Of a stretch of 37,519 bases of DNA, positions 21,031-28,501 are shown one piece after another. Where the stretch lies: contig JAHBVI010000063.1 in assembly GCA_019637635.1 (NCBI GenBank), forward strand, positions 1 through 37,519, given 5' to 3'. Source of the DNA: Anaerolineae bacterium. GTDB lineage: Bacteria; Chloroflexota; Anaerolineae; Promineifilales; Promineifilaceae. The first letter of the stretch is position 1. Each line of letters starts with the position of its first letter. A program made the position numbers and the translations under genes. The notes under the pieces were generated by a model, which saw nothing but the letters and a program-made list of their open reading frames with translations, did no database searches and was not told the DNA's origin.

Positions 21031-22344
21031 ATGAGCAGCGACAACCCTTTTTTCCATCGTGGTGCTATCCGGCAGGCAGAATTTTTTCATGGACGTGAGG
21101 CTGAAATCGGCCAGATTTTGGGTTTGCTGCGTAATGGGCAGAGCGTTTCCCTGATTGGGCCACGCCGGATCGGCAAGAGTTCGCTGCTGATTCATCTGAT
21201 GCGCCGGGAAGTGCGAGAGGCGCACCAGTGGGGGGCCTCCCAGGTTTTGTTTGTCCATCTGGACTGCCAGGAATTTGGCGAATCACCGGCAGATGAAGTG
21301 TATGAGGCTTTGTATGATGGGCTGATGGATGCGGCGGAAGCTGTGGGGTTGGCGGCGCGCCCGGTTGACGCCGCAGGCGGCTACCGGGCCATTGACCGGT
21401 TGCTGCACCAGATTAGCCGGGAAGGCACGGCCGTTGTCGTGCTGCTGGATGAATTTGAACTGCTGGCGGCCAATGCCCACCTGACCCCCTACTTCTTTGC
21501 CCGGCTGCGGGGGCTGACGACTAAATATGGGTTGGCGTATCTGACGGCCAGCCAACGGCCGTTGTTCAACATCACTGCCGAAGAAGAAATCCTCAGTTCC
21601 CCCTTCTTCAACATCTTTGTGACCCTACCCCTGGGCTTGTTTACTGCCGAAGAGGCGCGGGGGCTGCTGACACAGCGCCTGCAAGGCAGCGCCCACTCCT
21701 TTTCACCCGAATTGATGGATCACCTGCTTTGGCTGGTAGGGCCACATCCCTTTTTCCTGCACGTTGCCGGGTACCACGCCTACCAGTCGATGACCGTCCT
21801 GCCATTGCTGCCACCGGCCGATTTTGCCACCCTGGATAACGCCGTTGAAGTGGAAGCCGACTCACATCTGAGTTATTTGTGGCAAAATTTGTCGGCTGAG
21901 GAGCAGTACACCCTGGCGATCACCAATGGGCCGGTGGATATGTTGCGTTTGTTGGAACAGCAATGTTTGCTGCAAAAGGAGAATGGCAGCTATATCTACA
22001 CCAGCGAGATCTTGCACCGTTTTGTGCGCCGCCAGAGTGTGGCCGGTTTGATTCAGGCCGGGCCGTTTGTCATTGACCAACAGCGACACCAGGTATGGGC
22101 CGAAAACCAGGAGATGGCCTTGACTACCTCGCAGTTTGCCATTTTGGTGTGTCTGTGCCAGAACGCCGGGCAGGTGGTGCATGGGGAGGAACTGGAAACG
22201 GCCGTGTGGGGGGAAGTATTGGTGGATGACCCCGACCGCCTGAAAACGCTCATCAAACGACTGCGCCGCGCCATTGTGCCTTACGATGGCTGGATTGTCA
22301 GTGAACGTGGCGTGGGTTATGCCTTGCGTCCGCCGGAGGCGTGA
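21031..22344 (+). CDS. AAA-type NTPase fused to OmpR/PhoB-type winged helix
   Basis: 437 residues. N-terminal NTPase: FFHGREAEIGQIL (box upstream of P-loop), Walker A LIGPRRIGKSSLL (about 41-53), Walker B TAVVVLLDEFELL (about 130-142), and a sensor-like TASQRPL. This is the signature of the archaeal-type ATPase/STAND-like group. The C-terminal 95 residues form a winged helix of the Trans_reg_C type (MALTTSQFAILVCLCQNAGQ, then LKTLIKRLRRAI, then SERGVGYAL). No receiver domain or kinase neighbour. Likely an NTP-dependent transcription regulator; ligand and targets unknown. Confidence 0.8.
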   Translation: MSSDNPFFHRGAIRQAEFFHGREAEIGQILGLLRNGQSVSLIGPRRIGKSSLLIHLMRREVREAHQWGASQVLFVHLDCQEFGESPADEVYEALYDGLMDAAEAVGLAARPVDAAGGYRAIDRLLHQISREGTAVVVLLDEFELLAANAHLTPYFFARLRGLTTKYGLAYLTASQRPLFNITAEEEILSSPFFNIFVTLPLGLFTAEEARGLLTQRLQGSAHSFSPELMDHLLWLVGPHPFFLHVAGYHAYQSMTVLPLLPPADFATLDNAVEVEADSHLSYLWQNLSAEEQYTLAITNGPVDMLRLLEQQCLLQKENGSYIYTSEILHRFVRRQSVAGLIQAGPFVIDQQRHQVWAENQEMALTTSQFAILVCLCQNAGQVVHGEELETAVWGEVLVDDPDRLKTLIKRLRRAIVPYDGWIVSERGVGYALRPPEA

Positions 22345-22360
22345 TTTGTGATGCGTGACC

Positions 22361-22410
22361 CGTAATCCGTTATCCGTTTACGGATAACGGATTACGGATT
22401 ACGGATTCCC
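22361..22410. repeat. GTAATCC-type palindromic repeat
   Basis: Perfect 16-bp stem CGTAATCCGTTATCCG / CGGATAACGGATTACG with a TTTA loop (22361-22396), then a further GGATTACGGATT. Same family as 27441-27515, 29437-29507 and 36771-36862. It supplies the stop codon of the neighbouring minus-strand gene. Confidence 0.85.
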
Positions 22411-22899
22411 GACAGCCGCGGCGCGGGTGCGGATTTGCAGCAGCAGCTCAAACAAGATGAGGACGCCGGCTACCAACAGGGCGGCGGCAATGCCAAAAGC
22501 CCGGTTCATTTGCAGCCAGACACAGAAAGCCGCCCATACACCCAACCCCATAGATTGCCGCAGCACCACTAAAAACGGCGCCGTCGTAGATGCGCCAAAC
22601 CGTTCATCTGCATAACGCCCAAACCGTTTGTTTAAGAAATAGGCCAGGGGCAGCGTCAGCCCGGTGACCATCATCATAATGGTGGCTAAAAAAGCAATAA
22701 TGAGTTCATTGTTGGCCGCATCTAACAAGGTAGGCGCATCCACCCGATCCAGCGCCGTAGCCCGGATCAAGTCCAGCCGGTTGACGTCAATCGGCCAGAA
22801 ATTATTGACCACATACTCCAACGCCATAAAGCCGATGATAAACAGGCCAATACCCAATAACAAATAAGGAATGACACCCAACCGCTGCAAAATTTTCAT
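22399..22899 (-). CDS. Integral membrane protein, repeat-derived C-terminus
   Basis: 166 residues with four hydrophobic segments: residues about 9-33, 67-88, 109-128 and 133-153 (for example YLLLGIGLFIIGFMALEYVV, FGIAAALLVAGVLILFELLL). There is a polar loop with a DRVDAPTLLDAANNELI stretch between the first two. The final residues (GNP, then TAA) come from the adjacent palindromic repeat, so the original stop was probably replaced by insertion. Last gene of the leftward cluster. No named family recognised. Confidence 0.7.
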   Translation of the reverse strand: MKILQRLGVIPYLLLGIGLFIIGFMALEYVVNNFWPIDVNRLDLIRATALDRVDAPTLLDAANNELIIAFLATIMMMVTGLTLPLAYFLNKRFGRYADERFGASTTAPFLVVLRQSMGLGVWAAFCVWLQMNRAFGIAAALLVAGVLILFELLLQIRTRAAAVGNP

Positions 22900-22917
22900 G
22901 CGGGAATTATACCTGTT

Positions 22918-24189
22918 TCAATTTGGCTTAACGATTTTGCGAAACTCTTTTGACCGTAAAAACTTCTCCACTTCTTCATATCGTTTGTCTTGGTTGGCAA
23001 ACTCTACGTAGTTTTGGGCGCGGTCTAACCATTCCAGTGTGGTGGGGCGCTGAGCGGTGAGGGCTGACTGCAAGTGGTGCATGGTGAGAGGGGGATCATT
23101 TTCAGATACCAGAGCTTCGTCAATGACCTGATCAACAGCAGCATCCACCAGGGCGCGCAAATCAGCGCCGCTAAAGAGGGGGGTATTGGCCGACAGTTGT
23201 TTCAAATCCAGCCGGCTGGTAGGAATGTCGCGCACCATGATTTCGAGAATGCGTTGGCGGGCCGGTTGGTCCGGTGGAGGCACAAACAGGCGACGGTCAA
23301 AACGGCCGGGGCGCAATAAGGCGTCATCAATGTCCCAGGGGGCGTTGGTAGCGGCCAGAATTAAAACGTTGTTGTTTTCTGCGCCAATCGCATCCAGTTC
23401 TTGTAATATCTGGTCAACCAGGGCGCGGCCGGTGCTGCCGGTGTATTTGCGGCGGGCAAAAGCGATGGCGTCTAATTCGTCAATGAAAAGTACACAAGGG
23501 GCGTTGGCACGGCCGTACTCAAAAGCGGCGTGCAAGTTGCGTTCGCTGACGCCCAGGTAGGGGTCGAGGATGTCTTCAATGCGGATGTTTACAAAGGGTA
23601 ACTGACATTCGCCGGCCGTCGCCCGCGCCAGCATCGTTTTGCCACAACCGGGTGGCCCGTACATGAGGACGCCGCCGCCGGAACGACGGCCGTACTTTTG
23701 GTACACCTCTGGCCGCAGTAAAGGCAGGATGATCAGCTTGTGAATGACCTTTTTTACCTCTTCCAGGCTACCCACATCGGCAAAACGAATCACGGCCGTG
23801 TCAACCAGTGTATCCAGGTTGCTCATCGCAGGGGCGGCATCACCCACCGGTTGGGCAATGCGGAAGAAACCTTGTGCTGCGCGCCGGGCTTCTATCTCCG
23901 TGCGTAAGGAGGCTATTCCTTCAATCAGGCCCACGCGCACGGCCGTTTGCAGACAACGTTCAGCCACATCCAGATTATCCATTTGCAAGGCCAACAGCCC
24001 CACCGGGATCAGATGCCCTTTGTCCAGACTGTTGGCCTGCAACAATACATCAAATTCCGTTACGGCCGCTGCTATTTGTCCATCTGTTTGCAATAACTCA
24101 GCCAGCATCAGCCGCAAAGCATGGTTTTCCGGTGACAGGGCGATAGCCTGGCGTAAGGCGGCAATCCGTGTTTCGTTTTCGTTACTCAC
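22918..24189 (-). CDS. TPR-AAA+ ATPase (Cdc48/FtsH-like AAA module)
   Basis: 423 residues from GTG 24189 with AGAAAGG upstream; the longer frame overlaps the preceding gene. Residues 5-110 form TPR-like helices (AALRQAIALSPENHALRLML onward). The AAA+ module has Walker A GPPGCGKT (178-185), Walker B LFIDELDA (234-241), sensor 1 LAATNAPW (around 282), and an Arg-finger region LLRPGRFDRR (291-300), typical of classical AAA proteins such as Vps4, FtsH and Cdc48. There is no protease domain or membrane segment. It follows a TPR/two-TM gene at 14 bases, so it probably acts as the energised part of a membrane-associated TPR assembly. Substrate unknown. Confidence 0.85.
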   Translation of the reverse strand: MSNENETRIAALRQAIALSPENHALRLMLAELLQTDGQIAAAVTEFDVLLQANSLDKGHLIPVGLLALQMDNLDVAERCLQTAVRVGLIEGIASLRTEIEARRAAQGFFRIAQPVGDAAPAMSNLDTLVDTAVIRFADVGSLEEVKKVIHKLIILPLLRPEVYQKYGRRSGGGVLMYGPPGCGKTMLARATAGECQLPFVNIRIEDILDPYLGVSERNLHAAFEYGRANAPCVLFIDELDAIAFARRKYTGSTGRALVDQILQELDAIGAENNNVLILAATNAPWDIDDALLRPGRFDRRLFVPPPDQPARQRILEIMVRDIPTSRLDLKQLSANTPLFSGADLRALVDAAVDQVIDEALVSENDPPLTMHHLQSALTAQRPTTLEWLDRAQNYVEFANQDKRYEEVEKFLRSKEFRKIVKPN

Positions 24190-24203
24190 CTTTCTTACTC
24201 TCC

Positions 24204-25067
24204 TTACTTTTTTCGACGATGGCGCATAATCCAATTCATAAAGGCAGTGTAATACAGTATTACCAGCCAGCCCATACAAACAGAGAGCGCCCCATTATAT
24301 TGCCCTGATGCCCAGAGTATCACCATGAGAATGATAACAGGGAATATCAGTTGATCCATATGCGTGAGAACACGGCGAAAAGGCCAGACCGGTGTTAACC
24401 ACCAGCGATCCACAGGAGCATAACGCCGGGCTGAAGTGGTAAAGGCATGGTTTAGAGGATTAATTTGTGCTGCCCGGCGCAAAAAGTTAGCCGCGTGACC
24501 GGGTTTACCCCGCTCGGCATACGAATGGCCTAAAATATACAGAATGTACGGGTCTTCGGGAAAAAGAGTCAACGCATCCTGACATTTAGCGATGGTCTGA
24601 GCTACGTTTTCCGTCACATAAGCCAGCGAAATCTGGAGATGCCGGACGGAGCGATGGTTGGGATCAATTTGAGCGGCCATGGCCACCAGTTTATGGGCTT
24701 TGTCCATTTGATTTGTTTGGGCCACCAGTTTGGCATACCGGCAAATGAGATGGGGATCATGCGGCTGCTGGCGAATGGCGGCTAAAATTGCATTTTCGGC
24801 GGCGGCCAGAGAACCAGCTTTGTCTTCACAATTGCACAAAACGAAGAGTAACAGCGGGTCATCAGGGGCCAGCGCCAACCCTTTGAGAATAGATGCCCTG
24901 GCGGCTTCAAACTGGTCGAGCTTGAACAATGCCTCGCCATGCAAAAACCAGAAGTGGGGTGAATTGAGATGGGCATTTTCGGGCTGCGAGAGCAGATCTA
25001 ACGCCCGCGCTGGCTGATTTATATTTAGGTAATGTTCGGCTAACGTGAGGGTGGATGATGTGGACAA
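24204..25067 (-). CDS. TPR protein with two C-terminal membrane segments
   Basis: 287 residues. At least five TPR units in residues 1-210 (EHYLNINQPARALDLL, ALFKLDQFEAARASILKGLA, AKLVAQTNQMDKAHKLVAMA, LGHSYAERGKPGHAANFLRR). A basic and aromatic linker follows (RYAPVDRWWLTPVWPFRRVL), then two adjacent membrane helices (about 236-254 and 258-276), ending RHRRKK. The TPR domain is predicted cytoplasmic and membrane-tethered. A decayed copy lies at 25574-26443, and the AAA ATPase follows directly. Likely a scaffold for the ATPase; direct role unknown. Confidence 0.8.
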   Translation of the reverse strand: MSTSSTLTLAEHYLNINQPARALDLLSQPENAHLNSPHFWFLHGEALFKLDQFEAARASILKGLALAPDDPLLLFVLCNCEDKAGSLAAAENAILAAIRQQPHDPHLICRYAKLVAQTNQMDKAHKLVAMAAQIDPNHRSVRHLQISLAYVTENVAQTIAKCQDALTLFPEDPYILYILGHSYAERGKPGHAANFLRRAAQINPLNHAFTTSARRYAPVDRWWLTPVWPFRRVLTHMDQLIFPVIILMVILWASGQYNGALSVCMGWLVILYYTAFMNWIMRHRRKK

Positions 25068-25074
25068 GGCTACC

Positions 25075-25572
25075 TTACCCGATGCGATTCAAAATGGCGG
25101 AGACCAGTATGCCTTGCACAAACAACATGAAAATAATTACTGCCACGCCTCTTATCCAAAAACGAGAAAAGCCTTTGTCGCCATGGAAAAAGACGTAGAC
25201 GCGCATACCGGTGTTTTGCACCAGAGCAAAGATAAAGCAGCAGATAACGGCCGTAACCAAATTGCTGACCCACCACCTGTTCATAGGAACTTGCCAGAAC
25301 AAATCTAAATCGTTCCTGGCGCTCAGGGCAATGGGGATACCCCAGGCAATGGCGGTGCTGATCCCCCCGGTGATCAGAATGAACCGTAGTTGGGTGGGGC
25401 GCAAAAGCAGCCGTTTGCCGTTGAACCAGGCGATAAGAGTGACAACTAACGGCCCGGTAAAGAGAGCGACGAGATATTGCGGCGAAACACGCCACGGCCG
25501 TTTCTTGGGGTCTGGATACGGTCGTGACCACCCCTGTAGCGAAGGGGTGAATAAGCCTTGCTTTCTATCCAT
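25075..25572 (-). CDS. Four-TM membrane protein, partner of the TPR protein
   Basis: 165 residues from ATG 25572 (MDRKQGLFTPSLQGWSRPYP). A Pro/Arg-rich cytoplasmic N-terminus is followed by four hydrophobic segments (YLVALFTGPLVVTLIAWF, FILITGGISTAIAWGIPIAL, WWVSNLVTAVICCFIFALVQ, and GVAVIIFMLFVQGILVSAIL). It ends seven bases before the TPR/two-TM gene. A frameshifted paralogue sits at 26453-26961 in the same relative place to the decayed TPR copy, so the two genes duplicated as a unit. Family not recognised. Confidence 0.7.
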   Translation of the reverse strand: MDRKQGLFTPSLQGWSRPYPDPKKRPWRVSPQYLVALFTGPLVVTLIAWFNGKRLLLRPTQLRFILITGGISTAIAWGIPIALSARNDLDLFWQVPMNRWWVSNLVTAVICCFIFALVQNTGMRVYVFFHGDKGFSRFWIRGVAVIIFMLFVQGILVSAILNRIG

Positions 25573-25573
25573 G

Positions 25574-26443
25574 TTAACGCCCCCCACTGTGTTGCCGCTT
25601 CAGCCACCACCTTAAGAGGGGTGGCATAACCCAACTGTAGATCACCAAGACAAGATAGGCCAGGGCAAAATAGCCGCTTGCCCGGTCAAACCCCAATGCC
25701 TGCAAGCCCAAAATAATGACAATAGCCGCCAGCCACACCTTTGCCGCGCCAAACCGGTAAAGGGGGCGCAAGGGCCATAAGAGCCAGTGTTGCCAATACC
25801 GGCTGGTGCGGGCTGTCGTTCGGAACGCTTGCTCCGTTGGTTCCAGGCGGGCGGCTTGTTGAAAATGACGGGCAGCCGGATTTACCTGTCCCTGTTCCAC
25901 TCCGTGCCTGCCCTTTCATAAAAATGGACGTAACTGTCTTCGGGGTTTGCAGCAATGCCGTATCGCTGGCGGAAACACTTGGCTGTCATCCCCTTGCAGG
26001 AAGGCCATTGTACGCAAATGATGCACGGCCGTGTGTTCTGCATTTGCTCGGCCTTTTGAAGTAAACGTTCGGCTTTGTCTATCTGTCCACCTTCAGCCAC
26101 CAACCGGGCATAACGACAAATGCTGGGATTTTCTGGCGCTTTGTTGCAGCGCCGCCAAAATGGCCCTCTCCGCTTCGGCCAGGTTATTCAGGCGGCTCTG
26201 GCAATTGCACAAGAGCAGGAGAAGTTGCACATCTTGGGGCGATAGTGCCAGCCCCTTTTGGGTTGCTTGCCGGGCGTTCTCAAATTTTTCCAGGCGGTAA
26301 AATGCCTGACCACGTAGATACCAAAAATAGGGGTAATTGATTACTTCACTGTCGGGCTGATCCAGGAGCGCCAGGGCACGGTCTGGCTGGTCAATGTCTA
26401 GGTAATGGCTGGCCAGGCTGAGACTGGTGGTTTTTTCAGGCAT
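25574..26443 (-). pseudogene. Decayed paralogue of the TPR/two-TM gene
   Basis: Starts MPEKTTSLSLASHYLDIDQP, closely matching the intact copy at 24204-25067, through LEKFENARQATQKGLALSPQ. It then needs a shift near 26140 (AAA to AA) to read APENPSICRYARLVAEGGQ, and at least two more shifts around 25940-26030 before the last part (GQVNPAARHFQQAARLEP and two membrane helices ending KRQHSGGR). Three or more frame changes make real decay more likely than sequencing error. The whole gene length and domain order are preserved. Confidence 0.8.
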
Positions 26444-26452
26444 CCTTCCCCT

Positions 26453-26961
26453 CTACAAAAGTTGGTTGATCGCGGCCATGAAAATGAGATTTTGGGCAGA
26501 ACCAACAACGAGAACCAATATCAGGCCAGGAACCCAGAGGGAATCATACTCCCCGCTGGTGCGGAATTGATACTGGCGCATATACGGCCGTTGCGAGCCC
26601 GGCAAAGTACCAATAACAAAGTACGCGGCAATCCGGTTGATCCAGCGTATCCGCTAGAAAGGTTTCTTGCCAATATGAATCGGCGGCCAATTCCCACGTG
26701 CCAGAAAGATAGGTTAGTAAAAGCACCGCTATAAGAGCCGCGACACCCACCGCCGCTATTTGCCACAACTGGTTTTGTTTGATGTAAGCGACGGCCGTTC
26801 AAATAAGCGATGATGGTCATAGCCGCTACGCCACCAAAGAGGGCAATCCAGACTTGAGAATTAACCTGCCATGGCCGGTTTTCATACCGGGGTGTCGCTT
26901 TTGCTCCCTCTTGTAGTGAGGGGGAGAATAAATCATGATCAGAGTCCGTTTGATTTCCCAT
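26453..26961 (-). pseudogene. Decayed paralogue of the four-TM membrane gene
   Basis: ATG 26961 begins MGNQTDSDHDLFSPSLQEGA, parallel to the intact copy (LFTPSLQGWSRPY), and reads to AYLNGRRLHQ. The homologous continuation is in a second frame (NQLWQIAAVGVAALIAVLLL, then GTWELAADSYWQETF), and the end in a third (INRIAAYFVIGTLPG, VPGLILVLVVGSAQNLIFMA, ending INQLL and TAG at 26453). Two frame changes; otherwise full length. It lies ten bases before the decayed TPR copy. Confidence 0.75.
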
Positions 26962-27011
26962 GTTTTCCTGGTTATTGGATATGTTAGCGCCGCATTTTAC
27001 CAACGGCATCT

Positions 27012-27440
27012 TCATTGGTAAAGTAGGTGCAGTAGCGTCAGGGCATAGGCTTCAACGGCCGTGGTGGCCGAAAAGCGCAACGGCCGTCCCCCCTGCACTA
27101 TTTCACAATGATACCCATCCACCAGTCTTGTTAAACTAAAATCCGGCTCATTGTTTTCCGGTAGCAACTTTTCTAAAGCCTCTCGCAGTTGTTCCTCGGT
27201 GGGCAGCCAGATGGCTTCGTGCGTCAGCAGGTGGTCGGCAGCCCATTCGGCCGTGCCATGAAAGGTAAGCGCCGGCCACCCCTGCACCAGTTCCATCGTC
27301 ACCATCACGTCTGAAATGACAAACACCTTATCGTCCATGCCCCGGTCAGGAATGGCGAAGAAGTCATTCACGGCCGTCTGCCACACCAGACCGGCCTCTT
27401 TTAACTGTTTGGCTAGAGCTAATGGAATCATGTTCGTCAC
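27012..27440 (-). CDS. Conserved small protein (often annotated CpaE-like)
   Basis: 142 residues; MIPLALAKQ at 27431 is the likelier start, nine bases inside. Soluble alpha/beta protein: LAKQLKEAGLVWQTAVNDFF, a VFVISDVMVTMELVQGWPAL stretch, and a C-terminal helix (TTAVEAYALTLLHLL). I recall similar proteins in Chloroflexota being labelled pilus-assembly CpaE by automated annotation, but no P-loop is present, so that name is doubtful. It lies at the upstream end of the TPR/AAA cluster and may or may not belong to it. Confidence 0.6.
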   Translation of the reverse strand: MTNMIPLALAKQLKEAGLVWQTAVNDFFAIPDRGMDDKVFVISDVMVTMELVQGWPALTFHGTAEWAADHLLTHEAIWLPTEEQLREALEKLLPENNEPDFSLTRLVDGYHCEIVQGGRPLRFSATTAVEAYALTLLHLLYQ

Positions 27441-27515
27441 TCGTCACTCGTCATCCGTGAGCCGTAATCCGTAAACCGATTACCGATTACGGATAACCGA
27501 TTACGGATCACGCTC
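27441..27515. repeat. GTAATCC-type palindromic repeat
   Basis: Tandem and inverted GTAATCC / GGATTAC units (for example CCGTAATC at 27462-27469 and GATTACGG at 27499-27506), with TCGTCACTCGTCACTCGTC at the left. Fills the gap between two leftward genes. Confidence 0.8.
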
Positions 27516-27516
27516 T

Positions 27517-28230
27517 TCACCCCCACGGATTCGCCATTGTCTGAATCAACACCGGCAGACCGATTTTCAGATTGGGGTGGCGGGTGAGCAGCCACATGGT
27601 CAGGTCGGCAATGTCTTCCGGGGACAAACATTTGTCGGGAATCAGTCCGGGCATATCCTGGGCCATAGGCGTCAGTACCATGCCGGGGCAAATGGTGTTC
27701 ACGCGGATGTTGAGGTCTTGATTTTCTACCTGGATAAACTGGCCCAGTGCGTTGAGGGCATGTTTGGAGACGCCATACGCGCCATTGCCCGCGTAATACT
27801 CCACTCCAGACTCGGAACTGATGTTGATGATGTGCCCGCTTTGCTGCCGGCGCATGAGCGGCAGCACGGCCCGCGCAAACAAAAATGGCCCGCGCAGGTT
27901 AATGGCCATCAGGCGATCCCACTCTTCGATGCTGTGCCGGTGAATGGGTGCGCCGCCGTCCACGGCCGCATTGTTGACAAGAATATCCACCGTGCCAAAG
28001 CGGTCTACGGCCGTAGCCACCACCCGTTCCACATCGGCCACTTCAGAGACATCGGCGGTGATGGGCACGGCCGTGCCCCCACTCGTCCGTATCTGCGCCA
28101 CCACTTCTGCCAACGGCTCCGCCCGCCGCCCACACACCACCACCCGCGCGCCCGCCCCGGCCAGCGCCAGGGCAATCGCCGCCCCAATCCCCGTGCCACC
28201 CCCGGTAATAATGGCTACTTTGTTTTCCAT
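27517..28230 (-). CDS. Short-chain dehydrogenase/reductase
   Basis: 237 residues. Classical SDR landmarks: TGGGTGIGAAIALAL (cofactor-binding TGxxxGxG, residues about 9-16), a CGRR after the second strand (Arg favouring NADPH), DVSE, NNAA (about 87-90), an active-site Ser (INISSESG), YGVSK (Tyr-x-x-x-Lys, about 152-156) and a CPGMVLTPM tail. Cytoplasmic NAD(P)H-dependent oxidoreductase; substrate cannot be told. FabG-like length but no fatty-acid neighbours. Confidence 0.9.
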   Translation of the reverse strand: MENKVAIITGGGTGIGAAIALALAGAGARVVVCGRRAEPLAEVVAQIRTSGGTAVPITADVSEVADVERVVATAVDRFGTVDILVNNAAVDGGAPIHRHSIEEWDRLMAINLRGPFLFARAVLPLMRRQQSGHIINISSESGVEYYAGNGAYGVSKHALNALGQFIQVENQDLNIRVNTICPGMVLTPMAQDMPGLIPDKCLSPEDIADLTMWLLTRHPNLKIGLPVLIQTMANPWG

Positions 28231-28254
28231 AGTTTCTCCTGGTTTTTTACCGCA

Positions 28255-28370
28255 TTAACAAAATAATCCGAACTTTCAGGTGTCATTCCGAGGAGTCTTC
28301 GACGAGGAATCCCTATCACATGTACATTAGAGGGATTCCTTGCTCCGCAGACTACGCTCGGAATGACATG
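28255..28370. repeat. MITE-like repeat with 12-bp terminal inverted repeats
   Basis: TGTCATTCCGAG (28281-28292) and CTCGGAATGACA (28357-28368) bracket an inner hairpin around GAGGAATCCCT / AGGGATTCCT. The left flank AACAAAATAATCCGAACTTTC is also shared with the second copy at 34155-34270, whose right end has diverged. Short length and perfect termini suggest a non-autonomous element. Confidence 0.8.
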
Positions 28371-28501
28371 CGAAGTATGTGAATTTTTGAGGGACGGGGA
28401 GATTGACCATCCCTCTTTCTCCCTTTCACCTGCTCACCCACTCACCTGCTCAGCTTGTCACCCTTCCCCTCATCACCACTTGCCGATATGATCCCGACCA
28501 T

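Noticed and set aside
28403..28501. N-terminal 33-residue extension of the DnaE frame
   Set aside because: It comes from C/T-rich spacer also seen near 20950; the PHP domain begins right after ATG 28502.
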